A stretch of DNA of 62,000 nt from Gnetum montanum. Taxonomy: Eukaryota > Streptophyta > Gnetopsida > Gnetales > Gnetaceae. A program made the translations under genes and the position numbers. Shown one piece after another: positions 32,929 through 45,779 of this stretch (within the stretch, counting starts at the first letter, position 1; every line of letters starts with the position of its first letter). The notes under the pieces were generated by a model. The model was given only the letters and a program-made list of their open reading frames with translations. It did not search any database and was not told the origin of the DNA. The stretch spans positions 64,001-126,000 of the forward strand of contig MNCI01007974.1 of the NCBI GenBank assembly GCA_015680685.1, written 5' to 3'.

Positions 32929-34922
32929 GTTGTGGGGGAAAACCCCCATTCTAATCTTCAAGATTCATAAGTGTTTTTCAACTTTTTGTTTTACAATTTT
33001 TTATCATTTTATTATTTCTTGATACAATTTTTCCTATTCCTTCCAACATTTTCTAGTCTTGTTTTCATTTTCTTTGTTATGTAATCTTGCTTATAAATAA
33101 AATGATTATGTAGCCCATTAAGGTGAGATTTTCTCTATGTTGAGTCATGAGGGACTAATTATTCAGATAGTGAGACCACGTCATCCATCCACTCATTCCA
33201 TTAATAAGAGGTTCTTACTCTAGTCATAATGACATTCTTTTTCATCATGAGACCAAAACTAAAATCGTAATCATTGTACTTGAGTAAAAAAGTGAAGAAT
33301 CATGAGGGAATGTGAAGGGTGTGACATCAAGGGGATTTTTGGATTCTCTTTGGTTTCTTTTGTATGTTCTATCATGTTACTTCAGTTGTAATTATATCCT
33401 TGTAGATCTAACAAGAAATGGAAGTAAGAGTCACATAAATTGGCATTGAATGAATTCTTGAGGATGTCACTAGAAAGACATGTACCCATGCTTGAAGGTT
33501 GGTAGCTTCTCAGAGCCAAAAAAAAAAAACAACAAAACATGTATGCCATAAATAAGCTCCTTCCTTGGACAAAACACCAAGTGACGTTACTCCTTGTAAC
33601 TATGATAGTCTTATAGTTGTTAGTTGAAGTGATGAAATGATGCAATGTCATTGAAATGTAGTTTGAACTTGGTTTGAATCTTGGAATGAAGGGCTAATGG
33701 TTATTTAACCATTAATACTACATAAGGATTCATTGTGCCTATGGTAAGACACCTTATGTCCCAATTTTTGTAATCCTTTCTACAATCCATCTCATCTCGT
33801 TGTTCGTATGATCCTAACTTGTGGTTTTATCTAACATAGACTTTTTATCTCAAATTTATGGTTTTAACATAGACTTTTATGGTATGCATTACATTCAACC
33901 CCTTTAGTGCCTACAAACATTTTTAGGTGTGGTTACACAAGGGCGTCATAGGCTAGAGCCTACTTTGGGAAGAACACACTCTTGTAAATTTTGTGACTTG
34001 TACTTTTTTAACAAAACCACATCATTCTTCACCTTCCAAGCACTTAATTGTTAAAATTTGTAGTTTCCCTTATCATTTAATTGATCCATTCCACAACATC
34101 AATTTAATGTCCTTTTTCTTATATCTTCCAAAGCTTTAAATGTTGATAACTCCATCTTCTATCACTTTCAAGTGCCTTCATTTAATTTCTTACTTATCAA
34201 AAAACTTTGGACCTAACCTTAAACCTCCCAACCAATCATATAGTTTTTTTTTCCATGCCTAGTTTCACCTTTTAATGCATAGTCTTGGACCCTGATATAG
34301 ACTACTCAATATCAAGTCGGCCTCAACATCGGATACCCAATATTGGGACTTACAAAACCTATATATATGGCCCCTATTGCATCCAAACTCCATTTTCATC
34401 ATTTGTAGCTAGGGGAGTTCTTCAAATTTTCTCTCATGACCAAGAGCTCTACACAACCACCTTCTACTTGCATTATTTGGCTCTCTATGACTTTGATTTC
34501 CATGTTGTCTGACCTTGTCTGAACCCAAAGTGTTCAAGTTAGTCACAGAGGGGTATTTGCATGAGAAACTTGTGCCAATTTTCCAAATTTTGCTATCTCC
34601 TAGAGGATATTATAAGGGTAAGAGTGTTAGAAATATTAAGTGTTATAATGAACAATCAATTGCATTAATGCTAGAAACCTTAATTTATCCATACAAGGGA
34701 CCATAACCATCATTATAAGCCACACATAAGGAAAAAGAAACTAACTGTGTAAGGTTATACAAGAAGATAAACACATTTTGGGCATTTTTATGATAATTTT
34801 TCTAACTTTGCAATCATATGAACTAAAGAGCCTAAGAAAACTAAGGTAATGAGTAAGGTATAAACCTATTGATGATAAAAAAAACACAACTTTAGTAACA
34901 CCCAATCTTTGCTTGATTGTAG
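32929..34922 (+). promoter_or_regulatory. G spacer with internal promoter and intron
   Basis: It starts with the polypurine-like GTTGTGGGGGAA (32929-32940). CATCCATCCACTCATTCC and GACATCAAGGGGATTT phrases match the spacers of B. The U3-like block TCAACATCGGATACCCAATA (34323-34342) mirrors G's own LTR (29489-29508) and precedes TATATATAT (34360-34368). The donor near 34537 has decayed. The acceptor TTGATTGTAG lies directly before ATG 34923. Confidence 0.6.
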
Positions 34923-37140
34923 ATGTTCCAAAAAAGAGGAGCACAAAGAGGACCTTTGCAAGGAGCAGCCAAACACCCAAGGGATGGTAGGGACCAACAA
35001 GACGAGCATGCAAAGCATAAGGAGTAGGAAGCCCAATTCTTCAACATCCATCATGAGGCTTCTATTACTAGGTAGTCAGCCCAACGAAAGGTTGTAGAAC
35101 CCCAAGTTCCTATGTAGGGACAAGACCTCATGTTGTCTATAGAATGCCTTGAAGCCATTTAAGAAAAATCCATGTTGACCACAGTCATCATGGAGATGAA
35201 CTTTGGCCCATTCATGGCATTCAATTCTAAATCAGTTTGGATGTAACTTGAGATGTCACCCTTGTGGCTGATTCTTTTAGACAATGATAAGTGATATCTT
35301 GGAGAAACATATCAATTCTTGCACAACAAAGAGGAAGGCACCACTATCAACATTTTTGGAGTTAATGTTTCATTCTTGGTCAAAGCAATTGCCAAAGCTC
35401 TTAATCTACCAAATGAGGGGGCTAAGCTAGCCCATCTATCTACAAGATCTAGCCTCGACACTAGAAAACTATGGCTAAACTAGGTGTATGATAAGGATGA
35501 AAAAACATATCATGAATTGAATTTGGAGGAGATGACATATTTCAAGAGAGGGACATACCACATCTTCTTGACATAAGGGCTCAAGAGGATCTCCACGTAT
35601 GCGGCCAAGGGAAGTGCCATAATAATGGGTAAATACATGGTCAACCTTCCCTAGTTATACTACATAGAAATTCAAAGGCAGTTTGAAAAGAAGAAGGTAG
35701 GGAAGCCAACACTTCCATTTCCTTGTCTCATTCAAAAGTTGTGTAAATGTGCTAGAATCTTGGGGTATATAAATGACATTCCCATGAAGGCTTAGAATGC
35801 TTCCTTCACTAAATGGCTTAAACTAGCAACTCTAAGGAAAGACCTTGATGATGAGTAATAATCGAAAAAGGAAGTAGAACATGAGAAAGAAGCAGAATAA
35901 GAGCTTGAACAACATCATGAGCCACAAGTTCCACATCTTCCACCACAAGACTATAGGATAGTAATGAGCCATTTACAAAAAATTGATAAAATACTTAGCT
36001 ATGGAAGCATAGAGGAATTCAACCTCTTCAAATTCATCAATGATTCCATATAGTCCAGTGTTTCAGTAGATCCAACAAGGGGTAGATCTCACTACAATCA
36101 AGAGGAGAATCCCAATGGTCATGTCAAATCTCTAGTAATGCCACATTCTTCTAAGTGATTCTTGAAATAGGTGAAGATGCCACAATAGTGATCATGCAAC
36201 ATCAAGATGTGGTGGGGGCAACAAAGGTGATAACAAATCACATTAAGGAGTCTTTCAATATGCCTGTTATGCCTCTAGTTAATTTGATAAGAACTAGAGA
36301 TGTGCAAATACTTGCTAGGAATTCAATGACTCCTACAGATCATGAGGACATATTAGATTAATTACTATAGATGGGATAAGTAATGACCACCCTATTTGAC
36401 ATCCCCAATGATGTCACTATAATGCAATCAAATCTCATATCCACCAAGGAATAGCTAGTCATGGCTAAGGTTAGGGTAGAACAAATAGAAGTGGAAGTGC
36501 AACATTTGCAATAAGAGTTGGTTGCCTTGAGAGCTTAAAGATGGGACCTTGTCCAATTTATTGCTCTTGGCCAACTAGAGCTATTCAAAATATAGCAGCT
36601 AAACAAGTTGATTGAGGAAAAAAAAAGCTACCAAGCAAGAAAAGAAGAAGGCAGTTTGGAATTCTTTTAATGTTGATGCACAATCCCACACCCACAAGAA
36701 GGCATTGACTGCCACTTAGGAGGAGAATAAATAGCTCACTACAGATAACTCAAGGTTAATCACCATTGAAAAATAAAAGAATGTTCTAGAAGAAAGTGTC
36801 CATCAGTTGAGAGAACAATTGATGAGGATCAACTAGGATATCAGCAGACTAGCCAAGAAAGATAGAACCCTCTTAATGGAGGAGGTCTGTGGCAGTCAAT
36901 AGAAGTCTACAATTGAAATAAGCGCATAGTAGAATGAGGCCAACAAACACAAGAAGTTGAAAAAACACTTTTGGGACCAGGTAGGCATGTATAAGCACAT
37001 AAATGAAAAAGAAATCCAAATGACTAAAGCCCACATTAGGTCCATATTAGCATAGAATACTAATTGGTTGCCAATTCTAGATAGTTATGCACTAGTCCAT
37101 CAAGTAGAAGTGAAGAACAAAGACCTACAAATCAAGGATT
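34923..37140 (+). pseudogene. G 3' ORF, first part
   Basis: The ATG at 34923 (MFQKRGAQRGPLQGAAKHP) opens a decayed frame with domain-like blocks shared with D and B: MNFGPFMAFNSK, SPLWLILLDNDK, YLGETYQFLHNKEEG, and LPFPCLIQKLCKCARI near 35720-35767. The last block is the best conserved part and resembles the domain called putative plant transposon protein in plant databases. A long Glu/Lys-rich, coiled-coil-like second half follows. The frame runs into the N at 37141; the rest resumes at 38758. Confidence 0.65.
36073..36260 (+). repeat. 188-bp segment repeated inverted at 37142-37329
   Basis: This part of G's 3' ORF reappears base for base as its reverse complement at 37142-37329. See the entry for that copy. 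Confidence 0.95.
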
Positions 37141-37330
37141 NTATTGAAAGACTCCTTAATGTGATTTGTTATCACCTTTGTTGCCCCCACCACATCTTGA
37201 TGTTGCATGATCACTATTGTGGCATCTTCACCTATTTCAAGAATCACTTAGAAGAATGTGGCATTACTAGAGATTTGACATGACCATTGGGATTCTCCTC
37301 TTGATTGTAGTGAGATCTACCCCTTGTTGN
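37141..37330 (-). repeat. N-bounded inverted copy of 36073-36260 (likely assembly artefact)
   Basis: An N at 37141, then 188 bases that are the exact reverse complement of 36073-36260, then an N at 37330. In a region where every other repeat has decayed, a perfect inverted copy with an N at each edge points to gap filling or scaffolding error and not to biology. It lies at the left edge of solo LTR I and hides that junction. Confidence 0.95.
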
Positions 37331-38757
37331 TGTTGTGGTCACATTGAGGTCACATTGGTAGCATGAGTATAGTGTGACCAACTATGAGAGCCTCAAAAAT
37401 AAGTCGAAATGGTTTGATTTCAAAGGTGCAAGTCATCATCAGGGTTCATTGTTGATAACTTTAAGTCCCAGCCTCTAGAATTCTAGATTTTAGGTCCAAA
37501 ATTGCAAGTTTTTGTAGCTCACGTTGAGGTCACATTGGCAGCGTGAGTCCAGCGTGAGCTACCAAAAGTGGTTTAAAAAAAGACACATCCAAGTTTAATT
37601 TTCAACCTAAAAATTACTCTCAAGGTCAACCATAGTCAAAAAATTTCTATACTCAATAAATATGCTTCAAAGGTTAAAAATTGGTGTGAAATACGTCATT
37701 TTTAGCTCACTCATGCCCAGGTCACGCTGAGGTCACACTAGCAGCATGAGTCCAGCGTGAGTACTGATCACGCCCATCAAAAGCATGTCAAACACATGCT
37801 GAGGACATGCCAAGATAAAATCAACTCATGCTGGAAGCTCTGGTGAAACAGAGATGCCTCAAACAGCCACAAAACCACTCAAATCGACATCCTGTAGTAA
37901 TCAATTTAGGGACTAAGAAGTTTCAAGCAAGCTGAAGTCAACCTCTCTTGTTGTACATTATCATTTTCATTGTAAATTTTCATCATCTATGAGCTTGTCA
38001 AGCTCTTACGCTCCAAATTATATCTGCTTCCGTGGGCGTAAGCTAGCGTAAGCTAATACATGTTGTAAGATATAGTGCATCCAGTCAAGAATGTAGCCTG
38101 CCTATGCATGTCCAATTGACACATAGCTATCCATCTAACACCTGTCACATGATGTATTTATCTCTCATTTCTCAGCCATTCATCCATCTATGAGTTCCAT
38201 ACCCGAACCTAGCCAAACCTTATAAATACCCCATCCATTCACATAAATGGGGCTGGCAATTTTGAAGGTTAACAACTTAGGAAACACTGACAAGCAACTT
38301 TTGGATGCTCGGGCGCACCTGACTCTAGCATCCAAGCACCTGCAAGCATATCACCTTAAGGTTTAGCACTTGACTTGTCATCCACATGTGCAGCTACGCT
38401 TTGACCGGTGCACATTCATTCTAAGAAATACAATAAAATTCATTTTTTTCTTCCATTATATTATTTACTCTATTTGAAATTCAGTTTACACCTTGTTTAC
38501 AATATAGTTTTGTATACGCTCTATTCGCATTTCATGCATCACTATTTATGCTCTGTATCCGATAACCCCAGCGCAAGCTATAGCTTACGTTTGGGAAAGT
38601 CCTTGGTTGATTTGCGTGCAGACCATCCAAGGCACTCTACCTTCGTTTTCTTTTACAGCTTGTCCTCACATGAAGGCAAGGTCAGTTGTGCCTATTTGAT
38701 GATCTTTCGGTATTTTTTTTCACTTCCAGCCTTACACTGACGATTTCAGTCAGTACA
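37331..38757 (+). repeat. solo LTR I of the C/F family in G 3' ORF
   Basis: It ends CAGTCAGTACA like F and E and contains GCAGCGTGAG / CTCACGCTG-type inverted units (37540-37760). It has the family's 3' stem sequence CTACCTTCG ... TGAAGGCA (38637-38676). The 3' ORF of G resumes right after it, so no internal region is left. The left end is lost in the N-bounded artefact. The 110-codon frame at 38408-38740 is LTR sequence shared with E and F. Confidence 0.75.
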
Positions 38758-39340
38758 CTATGCATTATACAAGAAAACATTTGTAGACAGAAAATCCACT
38801 TTGCAGAAACTCCATGTTGCAAAGCCAGAACTTTAGGTGGTTAAAGCTCACTACCATGGACAAAAAGATGTTACTTTAGACCTAGCCAAGAGACTTACTA
38901 CCATGAGTTCAAAGAAAAGGCTAGGGCATTTGAAGAGGAGTGATAGTAGTTTGCGGCCTAGTATGCAAAGTCCAACAAAATGTTTCCATAGCTACCATGC
39001 CCTTGGAACGTATTAGCACCAACACATCAATTCAATAGCTTGAACGATATAGGATCCAAGGATGGAAGAAGAGAAGTCATAGACACTCCTCAACCATTAC
39101 AAGTTTTAGAGGCCTGGTGACAAAGGGAATTGACCAATGAGGAGCTACTGCCCATAGGAACTACATGAGCTTCCCTAATTTTGTGTCTTGTAATATTGTA
39201 TCCAAATTTTTGTAAGACATCACTACGACATGTAAGAGTCCATTTGTTTGTTTGTTTGAGTTAGTCAATAATTTCATACCTTCCCACCATTTTTTGTAAA
39301 TAACTTGTTCCTCATTTTGTTTAACTTAAGGATGATTTTT
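38758..39340 (+). pseudogene. G 3' ORF, tail
   Basis: Sequence after solo LTR I continues the Lys/Glu-rich second half of the 3' ORF (a YKKTFVDRKSTLQKLHVAK block near 38770-38825) with stops, and fades out before the polypurine tract. I could not fix the stop codon. Confidence 0.5.
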
Positions 39341-39348
39341 CATTTAGT

Positions 39349-40165
39349 CATGGCGGTATGATGAGTCATGATCATGTCAACCCTAATATCATCTCCTTTG
39401 TGCTAGCCTATAAATATAACACTTGGATGCACAGTTGGCAGATAGTTTTTGTTATTAGTTTTTGATAGATTTTCTTAGATTTCTAATTTCAAGTTCCATT
39501 ATTCCTAGTGCATGCCTGAAGTATGATGTTTATGATTATACAACATCCTTATTCAAGTGTGATGTACTTGGACACGTTACATAATTGGAAATAAAGATGT
39601 AGATTACCTTCATCATTGCAACATCCACTTAGATTTATTATTGATTTAACTATTTAATTATTTACTATTTTCTTTTGTTATTGTTTCTATTTATTGCTAT
39701 TTACTATTCCTATCATTAAGAAAAATGAGTACAACTTAATCATGAGCACTTAAGTGTAATTACTTGGTAACCCAATAGTGTATTGTTTGGCAAAGCCAGT
39801 GACTTATGCTTGGCAATCCCAATAATACTTACATGAAGTCAAAGGTGTGTACAAATGATTGGGGATGGATACTCATTGCACATATGCTAGTTTAGATCTT
39901 ATTTTTCATTATTTGTTAGCTTAATTAATTAATCTCTTTATCATCATTAGGAGTAGTATAGGATTAGACAACATCATCATATGCCTCACTTTGGACTAGA
40001 GCATACGTGACAAAGCTACCACTAGTCCAAGTGCTAAGACAACAAACTACAATCAGAGCATAACGATTCAGATGCATAACTAGCCCCATCCAAGAATTCA
40101 ACTAGATTTTGCATGAACGCTTGTGATTCATATGGTTGGGCGTAGGGGTACCTCGCCACTCATCA
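39349..40165 (+). repeat. G polypurine tract and 3' LTR
   Basis: CATGGCGGTA (39349-39358) stands where B has TTGTGGGAGTA and D TCGTGGGGGTA. The LTR (39359-40165, 807 bp) starts TGATGAGTCATGATC and ends CACTCATCA, and has TATAAATAT near 39410. It matches the 5' LTR apart from the 64-base loss in U3. Confidence 0.85.
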
Positions 40166-40170
40166 ATTTG

Positions 40171-41916
40171 GTTTGGATTTCTTTTATGCTTTTTTGATGT
40201 TTTGATTTGATTTGATTTGATTTCCTTTATTTCTGTTAGGAATAAATGCAATTATAGATATTGAATGATGGTTGTTTGTACTATAATGTTCTTTGATCGC
40301 TAATGTTTGGATTCTATCTTTGAATTTTGGTATTGATGACTAAGACATCGTTTCTTTTTCATGATAATAGGTAATGTATCCATGTCATCCATCCATCCAC
40401 AAACTCTATGGTGTTCCTTATTTTGGAAATATGTGATCCCTTTTTAATGAAAATTTAAAAAAATTTGTTACCTTAGTAGTTTTCAAACTTGGAAAGGATT
40501 AAATGGATAGACAAGGGTGTGACTTCAAGGGGATTTGATGCTCTTTGTACTTGCCTATCCTCTTCGGTGCATGCATGTTCTCATGGATTTCCCACTATTT
40601 CATTGTCGATCAATAACCAAAAGCTAGAAGTTTTTTCATGATGTGGTTCCCATCCAAAAATATAAAAATATTAAACATCAAAAATAATAATAATGGGAGT
40701 TCAAAGCATTCCTTAGATGAAATAACAGGCTACAAACACTCATTATGGAACTAGAAAGACATGTTACCCATGCTTAAAAGTCCCCTCTAAATAAGGCCCA
40801 TTTCACCTTCTAGTTCTCTTTTTTTCTCTTTTAGGAATGATGATTGATTTGTGGGGATATTCTTATACTTTGATGGGGCAAGTGAGTCTTAGAGTGTTAA
40901 TGCGAAGTTACTAAATATGGTTGGTTTTAATTCAGACTAAGGATGGATATTATTGGGTCATCTTAAGAAAAATATCCACAAGGGACTTCATGTGACCATG
41001 ATACCAAACTCCATTCTACTTTCTACCTCATCCATCCATGCTTTCCATAACTCACCTCATTGTCATTTTTCACATTTTTTTTAATGTCTTAGTTTGATGT
41101 GTTAAAATTTTTAGGTAGTTTCTTTCAAGATTTGGTCCTTAACTTACCATAACCATTAGTCAACCATGGGGTCCATGGACTCCTTGGTTTGAGGATATGT
41201 AAAGGCATTAAGGGCATGAGCCTACTATAGGGAGGGCCCACTTACATTTTCCTTGGTTAGGATAGTTAAGTTTCGTATCCTTAGACATTTTTGTTTTCAA
41301 ATTATTTGCATTCCACATTGGTTACATCCAATAGTGTGCTTCTTTTTAAGATTCCTCTAAAAATTCTTCATCAAAAGTCTTCTTTCTACAAAGTATCTAT
41401 CCCTTTGCATGTGTTTCATCATGTTCTTGGCTTCATTGGCTTCCTTTGGACTCTAATTTCATGTTAAAACTCTTTCATTTTCCGTATTTTTCTAAAGATA
41501 GAAAATTTTCTATTTTCACCCCATTGACAAAGTTGGCTGTATCAATGCAATCCTATCGATGCAAGGAAAAAATCCTATAAATAGCACATAACACTTTGGA
41601 ATTTTTTACCATTTTCTTCAAATGAAAAGGGAATTTTTATAATTTTTTAGACACTAAATTCTTTCAAAGCCCATATCTTGCCAATAACTTATCCTATTTC
41701 CCTATTTTTTAGTCCTACAACTATTGAAGGTGAGCTCTATGTCATGAGGGCCACAAATCTTAGGTTTCTAATGATTTTTTTAAAAGAAATTTTCAAACTC
41801 CCCAAAGGTTTAACTAATGAAATAACATTAAAATCACTAATTAATGTGTTAAACCTTCCTAGTAAACTCTAGTAGCCATATTAGTCAAATAATATTAAAA
41901 TAACATTAAAATAATC
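40171..41916 (+). promoter_or_regulatory. B spacer copy 2 with internal promoter and intron donor
   Basis: It continues 29470 after G and parallels 22600-28945. U3-like block TATCAATGCAATCC then AATCCTATCGATGCAAGG (41549-41566), TATA box TATAAATAG (41576-41584), exon end TTGAAG and donor GTGAGCTC (41730). The sequence stops at the N (41917) inside the predicted intron. Confidence 0.7.
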
Positions 41917-41917
41917 N
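41917..41917. other. assembly gap hiding intron end and ORF start
   Basis: A single N joins the mid-intron of spacer copy 2 to a point about 33 codons into the 3' ORF. By comparison with D and copy 1, roughly 200 bases (intron 3' part, acceptor, ATG, first 32 codons) are absent. Confidence 0.75.
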
Positions 41918-44629
41918 GGAGTAGGTAGCTAAGACCCATGTAATGGGACCTCTTAAGGAGAAGCTTGAAGCGGAATTTGTTCATCAGATTCCCTAGGATG
42001 AAATAGAGCAATCTCACTGGGATGAGGCACTGGGCCCAAGGCCAAACCTTAAGATCACTTTGACAAAGGCCTACCTAATGCAAATTGCATCCAAGGAGGT
42101 TCAAAAATCTATCCTTCAAGAGTAAAAATTTAAAGCCTTCTTGGAATTTTCCTCACTAGAAGTCAAAACTCAACTTCAAAACTCTCCCATGTGGCTTGTC
42201 ATCACTTCCAACAAGAAGTGGTACATGGAAGAGACATATCTCTTTTGGAGTAGCAGGAAATCCGATGCCATATTGAAGACTAAGGACATCACTATGTCCT
42301 ACTTAGTAAAGGCCATCTCTTAGTCCCTTGTGTTGCTTGAAATTGGGGCAACCTAGGTGGAAATTCTGATGTAGGCATATCCAAGTGTCAAGAAAGAATG
42401 GATCTAGCGACACTATGGAGTGGATTGCAAGGTGTATGGTGCACTTACTATGGTAGAATGTGCATACTTTAAGATTGCAACCTTGCACCTCAGTTTGATA
42501 GTGAGGCCAAGTAAGGTGACAACCTTCTCTCCCCATGCATGCATTTCTTTGAGAGGAAAATTCCCTATCAACCTTTCACATGTGATCTATCTCAAGATAC
42601 AGAAGTGCTTTAAGGAGAACGAATGTGGAGGGAAGACACTCCCCTTTTCATGCTTGATCAGAAAACTATGAAAAAGGGGAGGGATAGTCCATTACTTAAA
42701 AAAGTCCTTCATCATGATCCTACTGCTTCTTGGACAAAGATTATGAAAGATAAGGTGGTTGCCAAGGTGATTGTAGAGGAATAGCTACCACCACCACCCA
42801 CTCACGTACAATCAACATCAAAGTCCTATGCTATTATTGAACACATGCATGAACTTCATGAGCAACTTCTATAGTAGCAATAGGTAGGACTGAGTGGTGG
42901 TGAACCCTCTATCTATAGGCCAGCATTGAGTCATCTCAATGAGGTGGCATAATCAATTAGCATGATGGAGCATTTGGTGCCAATGTGTTTTTCTCAAAGA
43001 ATGCAGGTGCCTGCAAGATTGAGTCCTAGCACCTGAGAGGTAACAACGTTCCTCTATCAATAGCAAAAATTTCCAAAAAAACTCTAGGAATATTGCTATC
43101 TTTTTTATGCATTTGGAGAAGGGTGAGGAGGCAACTATTCTAGTGATGCTGCGCCAAGAGTAGGAAATAGTAACAAAGGTTGTTGTTAATAGTGTGGCCT
43201 ATGCACTCAACATCTATGTGGCATATGTGCTAGATGTTGCTACACTAAGAGATGTGCAAGTATCTACAAGAGTTGGAAGTGAAAAATTCAACGTGGCTTA
43301 GCATGAGGAGTTGCTAGACTAGTTGATGGAAATTAGGCAACTAATTCCAAATATCTTTGATATCCTAGAAACCATTTGAAAAAACTAGTCAGAGCTTCTT
43401 AAGGCTATGAATAATGTCCTCATTGCCAATGCCCAACTTGAGGTAGTCATAGTGTAGAATCAGTGAGGTTGTTGAATTGAAGGTCCACCTTGCTAATCCC
43501 ATAGCACTTAGCTAGAACATAGCTAGAAATAAAGCTCTTTAATATATTTAGGTAAAATTTTGGAAGGCTGAGTATGCGAAGGAGTCAACGATCTTCAATC
43601 AGTCCTTAGTAGATGTCATTATTTACAACATTTAAAAAAACTTATTGGAGCTTTGCAAGGAGAATATCAATCTGACCAAGAAAAATCATTGTCTATGGAA
43701 TGTTGAGATGCAAAAAGATTATATGGTTGAATTCATTTGGCAATATTAGGAGTAGCCTAGTAGGATAAACACTAAATTAAAGATATTGATTGTAGAGAAT
43801 CAAAATCTCTTGATGGAGAAGGTGTGTGCCCTTTACCAGAAGTCTACCATTGAAATTTCCACCTCGAAAAATAAGACCCTCAAATTTAAGAGGGTCAAGA
43901 ACCATTATAGGGATTAGGTCAAGTTTTAAAAAGGAAGTCAATGAGAAATACATCCAATTGACAAAGGCAACTGTGAATGAGGCCCTATAGCATCTCCAAC
44001 AAGGAGGTGATGTTTGGTAGCCCATCTTTGATGGACTGAATGAATACAACAAAGTTGAAATTCACCTTAAGAAGCTATACATCAAGGAGATAATGGAGTA
44101 TATGGAGCTTACCAACCTCTGTTACTCAATCCTAGTGTTGTTGACAACCAAAAGGCCTAGGTCAAAATTGGAGAAACAAGTGGCCAACTTGTACCTTCTA
44201 CATGAGGTAAAGTTCAAGCACCATAAAGAGACTAGGAAGGAGCTTGAAATAGTAAATGCAAAACTCAAGGTCCTCAAGGAAAAGTTCATTAATCAAAGAT
44301 CAATAGTAGAGAACCTCGACAAAAGAATGAATGACTACTAAGTGTTGTGGAATACACTCAAGGCATTCAACATCAAATGCAAAAAATTTACTACATGGTT
44401 TTTCAACATTAAGGAGTTGTTCCCTACAATGCCCTATCCTTTAGATGTTCCCATACCGGTCCACATTAGTGATGTTACATGGACTATGTATGATCCCAAG
44501 AGTATGGAGGAGAAGATGAAGGCATTGCTCAATGTTATCTATCTTTCACTAGAAGTTGTAGTTGTAGCTGGATAGCCATAATCATTGCCTCAACAACCAC
44601 ACATGCCTGAAGCAAGAGAAGGTCCTTTG
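41918..44629 (+). pseudogene. B 3' ORF, main part
   Basis: Homologous along its length to D 48560-45780. Blocks: LKEKLEAEFVHQI, FKAFLEFSSLEVKTQLQNSP, WYMEETYLFWSSRKS, IVRPSKVTTFSPHA, and ECGGKTLPFSCLIRKL near 42620-42668. The second half is Lys/Glu/Leu-rich and coiled-coil-like (LEKQVANLYLLHEVKFKHHK; ELEIVNAKLKVLKEKF, 44160-44300). It ends with a NIKELFPTMPYPLDVPIPVH block and EEKMKALLNVIYLSLEV. No enzyme motif is evident. The first domain resembles the putative plant transposon protein domain of Tat-like elements. D interrupts the ORF at 44635; the tail is at 58915. Confidence 0.7.
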
Positions 44630-44634
44630 GCAAC

Positions 44635-45559
44635 TGATGAGTGGCTAGGTACCCCTATGCCCAACCATACGAATCATGGGCATTCACACATGACCTAGTC
44701 GAGTTCGGCAGACTATAAGCACTTAACATAAACTAGATTTCTAACCAGTGAAACCTTGGGATAGAACTATCGTTGTCATCCTAATCTCACTTGTGAGGTT
44801 CTGTTTACGATGGTTAAGTGAGGCTAAGGATAATGATTTTTATATCTTTTTAATTATCTTTTCGGCAGCTAATTGAGGTATGGAAAGTAAGGAATAAACT
44901 ATTATCTAATCTCTAATTATCCTAGCTTATATTCTAACTATTCCTCGCATAAGTATCTAGTCCCATCTTCCGAGCACATTCTGAGCATCTCCTAACACTT
45001 CTGGGTTACTAGACGTTAAGTGTCACTGGGCTTCCAAAGTATTTGATTTACGTTCAATATGGTCATACTTATGGCCTTAACGAGCTACGAATGAACAATA
45101 GCGATTGAAATTATAATAACAAAACTTAAGAAATTAACAAGTAACTAATAAAGCATAAACATATTAAAATATTAAATGCATAAAATAACTAAGTACAAAT
45201 GCTGCAAGGAATGCTTGAATAGTTCGTCTTTATTGCTATCACGCCAATGGGCTCAAATACATCAACACTCAAATAAAGATTCGATCACTTTTCTTACACC
45301 TGCTACAGGCACTTGGAAAATATTCCATCTCTTGCGGGAACAAACTGCAAGAGCTTTGCTACAACTAACTAAAAGATGCCTCAATGAGGCGGAAGGCCCT
45401 CTTATTTATAGGCCGCGATAGGCAATTGCGTAAACAGGGCCATGTTGATGTAGGAAGGCTACGTCGATGGGCCCGCATTGACGCAGTCGTGTATACATGG
45501 CCCCATATATGCGGCCCAGTTGGTGCATGACATAATGACACTTCATCATACCCCCACGA
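44635..45559 (-). repeat. D 3' LTR (914 bp) and polypurine tract
   Basis: On the minus strand the tract TCGTGGGGGTA (45559-45549) runs straight into TGATGAAGTGTCATTATG. The LTR ends CTAGCCACTCATCA. U3 has TGCGGGCCCATCGACGTAGCC-type units (longest 20 bases not written out), and the TATA box TATAAATAAG lies near 45415. Confidence 0.9.
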
Positions 45560-45779
45560 TTGAGCAAAAACTTGTCCTTGATCTACTTTACAATTTAGAA
45601 GGTATGGATTCTTATTTACAACACACACATAACTAAAACACATACATGACACACACATAACACAACATGAATTTGACCAAGTTCCTGAGTTACAGAGGAG
45701 GAAAAATTACAAAAATGACGATGTTCAGAGATAAAATTGAATGCCTCGCTAGTCTTGGAGCCTTTGCTATGTAGGATGA

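Larger units (their letters stand above)
29471..40165 (+). mobile_element. element G: pol-less gypsy element with gag and 3' ORF
   Basis: It is flanked by a perfect target duplication ATTTG (29466-29470 and 40166-40170), and the host spacer rejoins exactly. LTRs 29471-30341 and 39359-40165. Interior: primer site, gag, polypurine-like motif, spacer with internal promoter, 3' ORF (cut by solo LTR I), polypurine tract. No protease, RT or integrase was found between gag and the spacer. It is a deletion derivative of the B/D group. Confidence 0.85.
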
